A stretch of DNA of 64,000 nt, taken from Pseudomonas wadenswilerensis (GTDB lineage Bacteria > Pseudomonadota > Gammaproteobacteria > Pseudomonadales > Pseudomonadaceae). Under the pieces are notes generated by a model. The model was not told the origin of the DNA. It did no database searches and saw only the letters and a list, made by a program, of their open reading frames with translations. Position 1 is the stretch's first letter, and the number at the start of each line of letters is the position of its first letter. This document shows, piece after piece, positions 34,874 to 45,200 of this stretch. The position numbers were made by a program, and so were the translations under genes. The DNA lies in contig NZ_UIDD01000007.1 in the NCBI RefSeq assembly GCF_900497695.1, forward strand, positions 186,001 through 250,000. Direction: 5' to 3'.

Positions 34874-34887
34874 GTCATAAAATTGAC
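34874..34887. promoter_or_regulatory. FleQ-like box
   Basis: GTCATAAAATTGAC matches the FleQ consensus GTCANTAAATTGAC at all but one of its fixed positions. FleQ is a c-di-GMP-binding regulator that controls exopolysaccharide operons in pseudomonads. The site lies about 265 bases upstream of the operon's predicted start and 83 bases before the divergent sulfatase-family gene, overlapping its likely -35 region. Confidence 0.55.
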
Positions 34888-34969
34888 GTTGTTCCGGTTT
34901 GCGCTTTGTCGAGGCACTGCTAACGTGTCAGTGTCCGGGGCAGTTGCAAGCGTTGCTGGCGAGGGAGAG

Positions 34970-36679
34970 ATGCACAGATATTTCAAGGAACTGCTGCTCG
35001 CGCTGTACCTGCTGAGCAACTACCCGTACTACATCGAGCGCTTTCAGGCCATCGGCCTGAGCCCGGCGTTGCTGTTGTATGTCGGTGTACTGGTGCTGCT
35101 GGTGCTGGCCTTGCTGCTGTGCGCCAACATCCGCCAGGCCTGGCTGCGCTGGGGCCTGGCCCTGGTGTTCAGCGCCAGCGCGGTGTTTTTCGATGCCTAC
35201 ACGCGCATTACCGCCGACTACCTGACCTACAGCGGCTTTATCTCGATGGTGTATTCCGGTGGTTTTGTCGGTGAAGCCATCGAGCAGTACCACAGCGTGA
35301 TCCTGCAGGTGCTGGGCAGGTCGTTGCTGTTGCTGCTGGGCCTGGGGCTCGCACCACGGCACAGGGTGCCAGGGCCCAGGGCACTGCCGTGGGCCGCGCC
35401 GCTGCTGGGCATCGCCTTGCTCACCGCGATCCTGTTCGTGCGCGCTGGCGAGGGGGCCCGTGGCCTGCCGATCATGTACACGCCACTGGCCTACGCCAAC
35501 CTGATGCTCTACGAATCGCTGCACGACAGCGTCGGCCCGCGCGAACCGGTGACCCTGGCCCGCAGCGGCCCGGCCCTGGCCCGCGACATCGTGCTGATCA
35601 TCGACGAAAGCGTCTCGGGCAATTACCTGGACCTGAACACCGCCCATGGCGTACGCAGCCAGCTCAACCAGGCGCGCCCCGGGGTCAGTATCTTCAACTA
35701 TGGCTACGCCGCCTCGATTGCCAATTGCAGCTCCGACACCAACGTCACCCTGCGCTATGGCGGCACCCGCGACGACTACCTGCGCATCAACTCGACCCTG
35801 CCGTCGATCTGGCAATACGCCAAGGTCGCAGGGCTTGGCACCGTGTACATCGATGCCCAGCGCACGGGCGGCAACCTGCAGAACCTGATGAATGCGGCGG
35901 AAAAACGCGACATCGACCAGTTCATCCAGTTCGACAGCACCCCGGTGCGCGACCGCGACATGGCCGCAGCGGCCAAGCTCACTGAACTGTTGGGCGATGA
36001 AAAGGCGCAGCTGATCGTGATCAACAAGGTTGGCGTGCATTTCCCCGTGCACGACAAGTACCCGGACGACTTCATGACCTACCGCCCGGCCTTGCCGCGC
36101 GGGCAGTACACCGACATCACCGATACCGGCCGGCGCGATGGGTTTTCCGGTCAGCCCGAAGACTGGGTGCTGTACCGCAATTCGTACATGAACAGCCTGT
36201 TGTGGAATGTCGGCGAGTTCTTCAATCGCCTGTTCGCCCAAGCTGATCTTAGCCAGGCGGTACTCATCTACACCTCCGACCACGGCCAGGACCTGCACGA
36301 ACGCGGCAACCCCGGCCTGAATACGCACTGCGACAGCAACCCGGTGGAAGAGGAGGGCCTGGTGCCGCTGGTGGTGATCCAGGGCCAGGGTTTGCAGACC
36401 CTCGATTGGCAGGCGCAACTGGCGGCCAACAAAGACCGCTCCAGCCACTACAACATCTTCCCGACCCTGTTGCAGCTGCTTGGTTACGACCCGGCCGGGA
36501 TCGCCGCGGTGTACGGGCGCTCGCTGGCGGTGCCGACCGATGACCCGTTCAGCTTCAATACCCGCTTCAATGCGCGGCTGGGGGCGAAGCCGGTGTTCAA
36601 GCATATCGACCTGAGCGAGGTGGTCACGCCGGGCCAGGGCTTGCCGCCGTCCCAGATGCCGGTGGGCAAGGCTGATTAA
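34970..36679 (+). CDS. Membrane sulfatase-family protein (phosphoethanolamine transferase-like)
   Basis: 569 residues from ATG 34970 with GAGGGAG just upstream; the frame is open for 29 more codons. Four or five membrane helices cover the first about 180 residues, then a periplasmic alkaline-phosphatase-superfamily domain begins at DIVLIIDESVSGNYLD. NCSSDTNVTLR carries the usual nucleophile Thr/Ser position, and IYTSDHGQDLHERG and NTHCDSN supply metal ligands. Members transfer phosphoethanolamine or phosphoglycerol to lipid A or glycans. The target is inferred to be an envelope polysaccharide or lipid. It is divergent from the exopolysaccharide operon and may be co-regulated through the FleQ-like box. 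Confidence 0.8.
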   Translation: MHRYFKELLLALYLLSNYPYYIERFQAIGLSPALLLYVGVLVLLVLALLLCANIRQAWLRWGLALVFSASAVFFDAYTRITADYLTYSGFISMVYSGGFVGEAIEQYHSVILQVLGRSLLLLLGLGLAPRHRVPGPRALPWAAPLLGIALLTAILFVRAGEGARGLPIMYTPLAYANLMLYESLHDSVGPREPVTLARSGPALARDIVLIIDESVSGNYLDLNTAHGVRSQLNQARPGVSIFNYGYAASIANCSSDTNVTLRYGGTRDDYLRINSTLPSIWQYAKVAGLGTVYIDAQRTGGNLQNLMNAAEKRDIDQFIQFDSTPVRDRDMAAAAKLTELLGDEKAQLIVINKVGVHFPVHDKYPDDFMTYRPALPRGQYTDITDTGRRDGFSGQPEDWVLYRNSYMNSLLWNVGEFFNRLFAQADLSQAVLIYTSDHGQDLHERGNPGLNTHCDSNPVEEEGLVPLVVIQGQGLQTLDWQAQLAANKDRSSHYNIFPTLLQLLGYDPAGIAAVYGRSLAVPTDDPFSFNTRFNARLGAKPVFKHIDLSEVVTPGQGLPPSQMPVGKAD

Positions 36680-36690
36680 AAGGCTCTTCG

Positions 36691-36920
36691 CGGAATCCCG
36701 GGGACTATGAGCCTTGGGTTGGGTTGGGATGTTGAGGCTGCGGGCTTATCCATTCAGTGTGGGGCTGCTGCTGGCCCCTTCCGCCTTTACGGCGTAAGAC
36801 AAAAGGGACCCGCCGTAAGGGCGGAAGGGGCCGGTAGCGGCGCCACATCGAATGGATAAGCCCACAGCCGTAGCCTCAACATCCCAACCCAACCCAAGGC
36901 TCATAGCCCCCGGGATTGCG
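36691..36920. repeat. 230-bp near-perfect inverted repeat
   Basis: Two arms of about 107 bases flank a loop of about 16 bases (near 36795-36810). The outer arms carry GAGCCTTGGGTTGGGTTGGG at left and its exact complement at right; a six-base insertion interrupts one arm. The inner arms continue as GGCCCCTTCCGCC with TTACGGCG and their complement. The transcript would fold into one very long hairpin. It may be a REP/MITE-like mobile element; parts recall dispersed Pseudomonas intergenic repeats. It fills most of the 340 bases between the sulfatase gene and the first NEL gene, so it probably also stops read-through. Confidence 0.85.
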
Positions 36921-36979
36921 TGAAGACCCGATTAAAACGCGGGCAGTAGTTATGTAACGCCTGGGAACCCATCGAATCG

Positions 36980-37014
36980 GGTTACCTGCGGATCCATTCC
37001 ATCCGCAGGTAACC
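36980..37014 (+). promoter_or_regulatory. Hairpin occluding the first NEL gene's Shine-Dalgarno site
   Basis: GGTTACCTGCGGAT and ATCCGCAGGTAACC form a perfect 14-bp stem with a seven-base loop, ending six bases before the ATG at 37020. The only reasonable SD (CAGGTAA, nine bases before the start) lies wholly in the 3' arm. Translation should be blocked unless the stem opens. Confidence 0.65.
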
Positions 37015-37019
37015 TGGCC

Positions 37020-40000
37020 ATGTCCGATACCCCTGAACCATCCGCCGTCCTCTTTCACCACAAGCGCCTGGCCGCTGGCTTGCGCCCCAGGCTCGAGCAT
37101 TTCAATCGCAACAACCTTCAAGCGCTGCTGCACAGCCAGCAGGCGATTCATGCTGACCGCCAGGGCCAGCCCCATGCCTGGTTCAATGACAGCGAGCCAC
37201 AGCAGCGCAAGGCCCTGCTCGATGCAGCGAAGGCGCAACAAGACGCGCGCTGGCGCCTGGCCGGGACATTGTCCGGGCTGCAGAGCATCACCAAGTTCGC
37301 CACCCCCTTGCTGACCCGGGCATTGCTTGACCAGCACGGCCTGCAATTGGACGTGACCCGTGCCCAGCTGCACCGTTGGGCCCGCGAATTGGTGGACGGA
37401 CGGCCAGTGATCAAGGGGCCGGAGCGACGCGCCAGCCTGCTGGAAGCCGCGTTGCAGAACTTCGCAGCCAATGAGGACTTCCACTTCAGCTATCTCACCC
37501 GCGAGGGCCAGGTGGCCGATACGCTGGCCTTGGCCGGCGAGGATTTCGCCGCCCTGTGCCGTGACCTCGATCTGGGCCAGCGTTATCAGCAGCACTTGCA
37601 ACAGGTCTTTGACGAGGCGGGCAATACGCAGCAACTGCGTGAGCAGATGAGCGAAGCCACCCGCGCCGATTTCCAGCTGCTGGTGCAACGGGCCAGGATG
37701 AAACGCGAAATCAGTGCCTCGGCCCATGCAATGCTGCAGGCGCTGCTCAAGGGGATCCCGGCCATGCTCGACGGCAGGCCGGTAGTCTGCCGTCGCCTGG
37801 CCATCCTCGGCTGCGAGCTGGCCGACGTGCTGTTGATCGGGCCACAAACGGCCGGCAGCGAATCGACAGAACGTTGTGTGGCCTGGATCGCCGGTGCGCC
37901 CCTGGCACCGTTGAAGGAGTACAGCTCGGCCAGCGCCTTCGCCAAGGACCTGGCGATCAGTCTGCAATCCACCGAGTACAGCCGTGCCCTGGCGGCCAAG
38001 GTGCCGCAGGCGCTCAAGGGGCAATTCCTCCGCCGCCTGGAGCGCACCCTGTTCGAGGTGCGTTTCCACGGCAACGAACAGATTCGCCAGGCCATTGCCC
38101 AGCCGCGCCTGGAGGTCAGCGAGCGCATTCTTCAAGGGCCGCTGTGGGCGAAGCTGCAAACCTTGCAGGTAAGCAGGCTCCAGGCCAATGCCCGGGTGCT
38201 GGCAGTGCCGACCAGTGATGAAGACTACCAGGCACGGCTGCGGCGCCTGGACAGCTGGCTGGGAATTGCCCTGGATGTACTCAACGCCGCCGCGTTCGTG
38301 GTGCCCGGCCTGAATGAGGTGATGCTGGCGGTTACTGGCGCGCAGTTGATGGGCAACCTGTTCCATGGCGTCCACGCCTGGGAAGTGCATGAAACCGCCG
38401 AGGCGCTCGCGCAACTGGAGTCGCTGGCCCTCAACCTGGGGCTGTTCGCCGGCCTGGGCGCCGCGGCTGGCGCCTTGCAGCCATCGGCCTTCGTCGACAG
38501 CCTGCGCAGGGTCGAACTGGCCGACGGCCAGACACGTCTGTGGAAAGCCGACCTCGGCGGCTATGCCTGCAAGGTGCAGATCCCCGACAGCGTCCAGGTC
38601 AACGACCTCGGCCAGTACCTGCACGAGGGGCGCTACTACCTGCGTCTGCAGGAGCACTGGTACGAGCAGCGCCTGCACGTCGACAGCGGGCAGTGGCGCC
38701 TGGTGCACCCGACTGACCCGGCGGCCTATGAGCCTGTGCTCAGCCACAACGGCCAGGGCGCCTGGCAGTATCAGGGCGAGCAACCGCTGCACTGGCCACG
38801 CGGCCAGTTGCTCAGGCGCATCGGTGCACTGGCCGACGGCCTGGATGACGCACAGCTCGAGCAGGCGCTGCACATCAGTGGCGTCGAGGAACAGGCGCTG
38901 CGCAGTGCCCACGTTCACCAGTCGCCAATACCTGCGCTGCTGGCCGATACCCTGCAGCGCATGCAGTTCGAACAGCGCATCACCCGGTTGATCAGCGATG
39001 TGCGCGCCGGCCTGGCGCCGCAGTCAGGCATGACCTACCCGGTAGCCTTGCTGGTCGATTTGCCGAACTGGCCCGCCAACCGGGTGCTGGAGGTGTTCAA
39101 GGGGGCTGAGCTCTGGGGCGCTTCATCCACCTACGGCCTGGAGCGCTGGCCGCAAGGGCGCCCGATCAAGCTGCTGGCCCACGAGCTCCGTCAAGGCCGA
39201 TTGCCGGAGAAGGTCCTGGCGGCGCTCGGCGAGGACGAAATCAACTCGCTGCTGGGCAGCAGCGTGGCAACCGGTGATCGCCTGCAGGCCTTGCGCGAGG
39301 CCCTGGCCAAGCAAGTACACAAACGCCGCGCCGCCATCTTCGACAGCTTGCGGCAAAGTACAGCAGGGCAGCCTTCACCGGGTGTTGCGCTGCTGCTCAG
39401 GGACTTCCCCGAGCTGCCCGAAAGCATCGCCCGGGAGATCGAGAGCCAGGCCAGCCTGGCGGAACATGCCCAGCTCAATCAGGCCGAGGCCCGCCTGCCA
39501 TTGCGCCTGGCTGAAGAGGCGCGCCTGTATCAGCAACAAGTGCGCCTGAGCCGTGCCCTGGAAGGGCTGCAGTGGTCGGCCCCGCACAACCCGGACAGCC
39601 AGCGCCTGGCCCTGGGGCTGCTGGAGTCGGTGCCGGGCTGGACGGGTGAGGTGCGTATCGAGCTGCGTGAGGAGGTCGCTAGCGGTCGCCTGCTGGCTAG
39701 CATCGGCCGCGCCGATGGCGAGCTCAAGATCCTGGTCGCCAGCGCCGAGCGCTATCGTGCCTATGATGGTCTGGGTAACGAGTTGTTCAGTGGTGAGGAT
39801 TACGTTGCCGCCATCCTCAGGGCCTTACCGGACGCCGAGCGCCAGGCATTGAGGGTGGATATTTTTGATGCTGAGCCGTTGCGCGCGAGGCTGCGGCAGC
39901 TGGCGATCGAAGATCGCGCCCGGGCCTCGCGTCTGCTCGGCCAGCAACCGCGTAAATCCTGGCACCGCGCACCGCTGCGCCTGGCAGATGGGCGCAGCGG

Positions 40001-42206
40001 TTATACCCTGGGTGGTGCCTCCAGTACCTTGCGGCCGGAAACCCACCGACGCCTTGGCGTACTGTACCCGGAGTTGAACCGGGACCAGATCACCCGCCTG
40101 GTCGCTGAGTTGCGCCAGAGTGGCCGCGACCTGGCCGAGATCGTCGAGGGGCTGGAGACAGAGTACCGCCAGTTGCAGCTCAAGCTCGACTACTGGCAGC
40201 GGTCGGTGCCCGGCAGCCCGACCCGGCGCCTGGCGGCTTCCCGGCTGAAACGGGCCTGGCAGCGGGGAGGGGGCTCGGAAAGCCACAGGCTTGAACTCCA
40301 GGAACTGGATATCACCGGCCTGCCGACGCTGGAGGTGCAGTTCAAACACATCACCGAACTTAACCTGCGCGGCGTGGTCGGGCCTACTGGCGTGCGTGGC
40401 GGTGAAATTCCGGCACATCTGTTCAGCAGCTTTCCGAAGTTGCTGGCCCTGGGCCTGGTGGGTAACCACTTACCGGAGATTCCGCTGTCGATCAGGCACT
40501 GTGGAGAACTGGAAGAACTGGCCCTGGGCCTCAACAGGCTGCAGGTCACAGACACCATGTTCCAGCCGCTCCAGGCCCTGCCCAGGCTACGAATCCTGAC
40601 CCTGGCCAACAATCAACTCGGGCAATTGCCCGATGCCGCAATCGACGCGCTGTCGGGGCTGACTGCGTTGACGTACCTGGACATGAGCAGCAACAGCCTG
40701 GTGCTTGAAACCCGCCACCTGGAGCAGTTGGCCAACCTTAGACTGAGCAATCTGAACCTGGCGCACAACCGGATTACCCTTGATGAAGCCGGGGCGGCGG
40801 CGTTTCAGCGCCTTATTTACCTGTGCAATCTGGACCTGAGCGTAAACCCGCTGATGCGTGCCCCCGACCTGATTATCATGCCCTGGCTGCAAGCCGTCGA
40901 TCTGAGCTCCTGCCAGCTGCGCGAATGGCCAAGCGGGCTCACCGGGCTGATGAATCAACACCAGTTCCAACTGAGTTCGATCAACCTGGCCGACAACCAG
41001 ATTGAACAGCTACCGCACCTGGCGCAAACCCGCTTCGGCCAGACCCTGCGTCGCATAGGGCCTCGTGGTGATCTGGCGCTGCGCCTGACCAACAACCCGC
41101 TCAATGTCCAGGGTATCTTGCGCCTGCAGGCGCTGGGCCTTAGCCATGTGTTCTATGGTGACGCTATCGGCAACCGGCTGTGGCTCGAAGGTAGCAGCGA
41201 GGCGCAACAGGGTTTATGGCAGGACCTGTTCGACAGTGAGCGTAACCGCCCACTGTTCATCGCCCTGAGCACCCTGGAGCGCTCGCAAGCGGCGCAGATC
41301 GATGCCGCGCACCTGACCCGACGGGTGTGGAACTTGCTCGAACTGGCAGCGCAGGATGAAGTGCTGCGCAACGACCTCAATGACATTGCGGGCAGTTTTC
41401 CCGACACCTGCGGCGATGCCGGGGCGGATGTGTTTGCCGCGCTGGAGGTCGAGGTCATGGCCAACCGTCTTGCCGGGCAGGTGCTGGATGACCAGGGGCG
41501 TAGCGGTGAGTTGCTGGGGCTTTACCAGCGGCTGTATCGCCGCCATGAGGTGGAGCGAATTGCCGACCGCATCTCCAGTTTGCGCCAACTGCGCAAAAAT
41601 GCGCTGGACAGCGGCGAGGCATTGCCGGCGCTGGATCCGCTGGACGACATCAGCGACGCCGACCTGGGGTTCACGGTCGACGACATTGAAGTTCGCCTGG
41701 CATTGCGCCGAACCCTGGCGACCCGCCTGGACTTTCCCGAGCCTTCGGCCGGAATGCTCTACCGCCACCTGGCCTATGTCAGCGATAGCCTGGCCAACCG
41801 GGTCGCGCAAGAAGTGCGCAGCCTCGACAGTGCCGCCAACCGTCAGCAATGGATGCTCGAGCAGCCGGGCTGGGCAAGGTTTCTCAAGCAACGCTTCAAG
41901 CCGCAGTTCGATGCGTTGACCGATCGTTGGTATCAGGGTGCGGAGTACGCCGAGCATTGCCTTGACCCGAGCAACCCCTCCGTACCGATGCTCGATGTCA
42001 GCCTGACCAGCTTTCTGAATACGCAGGCCGCTGAAGCGGACTTCATCGGGGCCCAGATCACGGCCCTCAGCCCTGATGAGGCGGGTGCTTTGCACCGGCA
42101 GGCGTTCAATGACCACCAGTACACGGTGTTCCTCAACGTGCTGGCCAGGGGGCAGGCAGCCGCCGAACGCGCACTGTTGTTGCAGCTCACGCGCCAGTCT
42201 GGTTGA
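37020..42206 (+). CDS. NEL-type E3 ubiquitin ligase effector with toxin-like N-terminus and LRRs (copy 1)
   Basis: 1728 residues. The N-terminal about 1080 residues resemble the 'dermonecrotic toxin domain' region of large Pseudomonas proteins and include hydrophobic segments at about 419-450 and 470-487 that could insert in membranes. Leucine-rich repeats run from about 1101 to 1380 (LRILTLANNQLGQLPD; LSNLNLAHNRITL). A C-terminal NEL domain follows, with the C-x-D catalytic motif in TCGDAGAD (Cys1464). NEL enzymes ubiquitinate host proteins after delivery by a secretion system. No signal peptide is seen, and the secretion route is unknown. A second copy lies 75 bases downstream. Confidence 0.8.
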   Translation: MSDTPEPSAVLFHHKRLAAGLRPRLEHFNRNNLQALLHSQQAIHADRQGQPHAWFNDSEPQQRKALLDAAKAQQDARWRLAGTLSGLQSITKFATPLLTRALLDQHGLQLDVTRAQLHRWARELVDGRPVIKGPERRASLLEAALQNFAANEDFHFSYLTREGQVADTLALAGEDFAALCRDLDLGQRYQQHLQQVFDEAGNTQQLREQMSEATRADFQLLVQRARMKREISASAHAMLQALLKGIPAMLDGRPVVCRRLAILGCELADVLLIGPQTAGSESTERCVAWIAGAPLAPLKEYSSASAFAKDLAISLQSTEYSRALAAKVPQALKGQFLRRLERTLFEVRFHGNEQIRQAIAQPRLEVSERILQGPLWAKLQTLQVSRLQANARVLAVPTSDEDYQARLRRLDSWLGIALDVLNAAAFVVPGLNEVMLAVTGAQLMGNLFHGVHAWEVHETAEALAQLESLALNLGLFAGLGAAAGALQPSAFVDSLRRVELADGQTRLWKADLGGYACKVQIPDSVQVNDLGQYLHEGRYYLRLQEHWYEQRLHVDSGQWRLVHPTDPAAYEPVLSHNGQGAWQYQGEQPLHWPRGQLLRRIGALADGLDDAQLEQALHISGVEEQALRSAHVHQSPIPALLADTLQRMQFEQRITRLISDVRAGLAPQSGMTYPVALLVDLPNWPANRVLEVFKGAELWGASSTYGLERWPQGRPIKLLAHELRQGRLPEKVLAALGEDEINSLLGSSVATGDRLQALREALAKQVHKRRAAIFDSLRQSTAGQPSPGVALLLRDFPELPESIAREIESQASLAEHAQLNQAEARLPLRLAEEARLYQQQVRLSRALEGLQWSAPHNPDSQRLALGLLESVPGWTGEVRIELREEVASGRLLASIGRADGELKILVASAERYRAYDGLGNELFSGEDYVAAILRALPDAERQALRVDIFDAEPLRARLRQLAIEDRARASRLLGQQPRKSWHRAPLRLADGRSGYTLGGASSTLRPETHRRLGVLYPELNRDQITRLVAELRQSGRDLAEIVEGLETEYRQLQLKLDYWQRSVPGSPTRRLAASRLKRAWQRGGGSESHRLELQELDITGLPTLEVQFKHITELNLRGVVGPTGVRGGEIPAHLFSSFPKLLALGLVGNHLPEIPLSIRHCGELEELALGLNRLQVTDTMFQPLQALPRLRILTLANNQLGQLPDAAIDALSGLTALTYLDMSSNSLVLETRHLEQLANLRLSNLNLAHNRITLDEAGAAAFQRLIYLCNLDLSVNPLMRAPDLIIMPWLQAVDLSSCQLREWPSGLTGLMNQHQFQLSSINLADNQIEQLPHLAQTRFGQTLRRIGPRGDLALRLTNNPLNVQGILRLQALGLSHVFYGDAIGNRLWLEGSSEAQQGLWQDLFDSERNRPLFIALSTLERSQAAQIDAAHLTRRVWNLLELAAQDEVLRNDLNDIAGSFPDTCGDAGADVFAALEVEVMANRLAGQVLDDQGRSGELLGLYQRLYRRHEVERIADRISSLRQLRKNALDSGEALPALDPLDDISDADLGFTVDDIEVRLALRRTLATRLDFPEPSAGMLYRHLAYVSDSLANRVAQEVRSLDSAANRQQWMLEQPGWARFLKQRFKPQFDALTDRWYQGAEYAEHCLDPSNPSVPMLDVSLTSFLNTQAAEADFIGAQITALSPDEAGALHRQAFNDHQYTVFLNVLARGQAAAERALLLQLTRQSG

Positions 42207-42220
42207 TGCACTACTTATCT

Positions 42221-42244
42221 AGCACCGTCGCGACTGACGGTGCT
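42221..42244 (+). terminator. Hairpin in the gap between the two NEL genes
   Basis: AGCACCGTC and GACGGTGCT are perfect nine-base arms with a six-base loop, 14 bases after the first stop codon. No T run follows. It may attenuate transcription into the second gene or cooperate with the adjacent SD-occluding hairpin. Confidence 0.4.
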
Positions 42245-42247
42245 GGT

Positions 42248-42273
42248 CTCCTGACAGCCCCCACTGTCAGGAG
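42248..42273 (+). promoter_or_regulatory. Hairpin occluding the second NEL gene's Shine-Dalgarno site
   Basis: CTCCTGACAG and CTGTCAGGAG make a perfect ten-base stem with a six-base loop. The SD AGGAG (42269-42273), eight bases before the ATG at 42282, is the last part of the 3' arm and is fully paired. The primary sequence differs from the first gene's hairpin, but the effect is the same. Confidence 0.65.
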
Positions 42274-42281
42274 CTTTCCCG

Positions 42282-45200
42282 ATGACACCTGTAACGCAAA
42301 CCTCGCCACTGATCTATCATCGCGCCTTGATCGGCGCGGCCATTCCCGCCTGGGTCGGCCATCTGGCGGCCAAGGATTTTCAGGCCCTGCTGCATAGCCA
42401 GCAATTGCCGTCCTCGACCGAGCCGCAACTGCGGGCCGCGATCATGGCCTCGCAGTCAGCGCGTCAGGCGCTTGCCGGGCAGCTTGCCGGGCTCAAGGGC
42501 ATCAGCGCGTTCTGTGCACCGTTGCTGGCCCGCACGTTGCGCGAGACCTACAGGCTCGACCTTGATGTGCTGACGGCGCAACTGCACTACGTCGGTTTTG
42601 AAACCAGTGGCGGGCGCACCTTTCCCAAGGGCCGTACCCGCAGCAGCAGCCTGCTTGAGGCGGCCCTGCAGAATTTCAGCGACAACGAAGACCTGGGCCC
42701 CTTCAGCTACCTGACTGACGGGCAGAATCAACCTCTGAACCTGACCTGCGGCCAATTCGTCGCGCTGTGCCGCGAGCTCGACCTTGGCCGGCACTACCAG
42801 GACCATCTGCTGCAGGTGCTGGAGAGCCCTGGTACGGACGCCGGCATGATGGAGGCGGCCCGGGCCGATTTTGTCGAGCAGGTGCACCGCGCACGCGGCA
42901 ACGGCGAAATCACCGGGCAGGTTCACGCCCTGTTGCTGGCGCTGGCCAACGGTACGCCGGGTGCCGTGCCCACCTTCGACGGCAAACCTGTGGTGTGTCG
43001 CCAGGTCAGTGTGCTGGGCAGTGTACTGCAGGGCGTGCTGTTGATCGGGCCGGATCCGGCGGCGAGCAACGTGACCGAGCGCTGCGTGGCCTGGATTGCC
43101 GGTGCGCCGTTGTACCCGATCAAGGAGTACTCATCGACCCGCACCTTTGCCCACGACCTGGCCACCAGCCTGCAAAGCGACGGTTATCGCCAGGCGATCC
43201 TCAACTGCGTCCCCCAGGCTGAGCGCCCGGTATTCACACGCGCCCTGGACGCTGCGCTGTTCGTCGAACGCTATCAGGGCGAGGAAAAAGTCCGCCAGCC
43301 GATCCTCAATCTGCGCCTGCAGGTGCAGGAGCATGCGCTCGGCGGCGAACTGTGGAGCCGCTTGCAGCGCCTGCAAGTGCGCAGACTGAAGGCCAATGCC
43401 CGGGTGCTGGCGGTACCCACCGACGATGAAGATCGCGCCACGCGCCTGGCGCGCCTGGAGCACTGGCTGGACATCGGCTTGAACGTGCTCAACGCCGCGG
43501 CCTTTGTCATCCCGGCGCTCAACCCGCTGATGCTGGCGGTTACCGGCGCGCAACTGATGGGCAATGTGTTCCATGGGGTAGAAGCCTGGGAGGCCGGCGA
43601 AGCCGCTGAAGCCCTGGCCCAGGTCGAGTCGCTGGCAGTCAACCTGGGGTTGATCGCTGCGCTGGGTGCGGCCGGCAGCGCGGTCGAGCCGTCGCTGTTT
43701 GTCGATGGTCTTGAGCGCATCGAATTGCCTAATGGCCAAGTGCGTCTGTGGAAGCCCGATTTGAGCGGCTATGAAAGCCCGGTGCAACTGCCCGAGCGCC
43801 TGGCACCCAATGACCTGGGGCAATACGCGCTGAACGAGCGGCTGTACATTCGCCTGGACGGCAAGCTGTATGAGCAGCGCTACGATGCCGATGGCCAGCA
43901 ATGGCGCCTCAAACACCCGCGCCAGGGTGATGCCTTCCAGCCTGTGCTCAAGCAATATGGCGACGGCGCCTGGCAGTTCCAGGGCGAGCAACCGCTGCAC
44001 TGGGAACGCAGCCAGCTGTTGCGGCGTATCGGCGTTCTGGCCGAGGGGCTGGACGATGCCACCCTGGCACAGGCTGCCGATATCAGCGGTATCGACGACG
44101 ATATGCTGCGGCATATGCATGTCGAGCAGGGGCCGCTCGCACCGCTGCTGGCCGATACCTTGCAGCGCCTGCAACTGGACCGGCGCATCGCCCGGATGGT
44201 CGCCGATATTCGCAGTGGTGCGGCGCTGGAGCCGGGCATGACCTACCCGGTGGCGTTGCTGGTCGAGCTACCCAACTGGCCAGCCAACCGCGTACTGCAA
44301 GTGTTCAACGGGCCGGAGCTTTGGGGGCAATCGCAGACCTACGGCCTGGAACGCTGGCCGCAGGGCCACGCAATCAAGGTCCTGGCCGGTGATGTACGCA
44401 GCGGCAGGCTGGCCGAAGTGCTGTTGCAGGCCTTGAGCGAGGTGCAAGGCAGCGAGCTGCTGGGCCAGCACCTGCCGCAACCTGCGCGTGTGCCGGCCTT
44501 GCGCGAACAAATGGCCGAGCTGGCGGAACGCAGGCGCAGCGCGGTGTTCGACAGCCTGTATGCCAGTGTCGAAGGTTCGTCCGATCCGGGGGTCAAGACC
44601 CTGCAGCGCGACTTTGCGCTGCTGCCTGATTCACTGGCGCAAGAGATCGCCCGGCATGCCACTGCCCAGGAGCGTGCGCAATTGATCGGCGAGCAGGCGC
44701 GGGTGCCTCGGCGCCTGGCAGAAGAAGCCCGGGCCTATCAGCGTCAGCTGCGCCTGAATCGTGCGCTGGAAGGGCTGGTGTTCCCAGCGCACCTGGCGCT
44801 GGACAGCGAGCGCTTGGGGCTGCAATTGCTGGCAGATTTGCCGGGTTGGAACGCCGATGTTCGCCTTGAGTTGCACGAGCAAACGCTGGGCAGCGAAGTG
44901 CTGGCCAGCGTCGGTGACGCCGGGGCAGAGCTCAGGTCGTTGCTCAAGTACGACGGTGGCTATCGCGTCTTCGATGCCCGGGGCAATGAGCTGGGCGTGA
45001 GCGATGATTTTTTTGCCGCGCTGTTGCGTGCGCTGCCAGACACCGTGCGAAGGTCACTGGGGGTAGAGATCTACGAGTCCACGCAACTGCGCCAGCGCCT
45101 TGCCCGGCAAGCCCTGGGCGATCGCGCACGCAGTTCGACGCTGATCGGCCAGCAACCCTCGCGTCCCTGGCTGCACTCGCCGCTTAAACTGGCCGACGGG

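Noticed and set aside
36964..36996. A Hrp box (GGAACC...CCAC) before the first NEL gene
   Set aside because: GGAACC is followed at the right distance only by CCTGCGG, not CCACNNA, and lies partly in the hairpin; the match is too weak to claim T3SS control.
36876..38918. A 680-codon minus-strand frame in the first NEL gene
   Set aside because: It starts within the coding region of the NEL gene and runs into the inverted repeat, with no recognisable domain.
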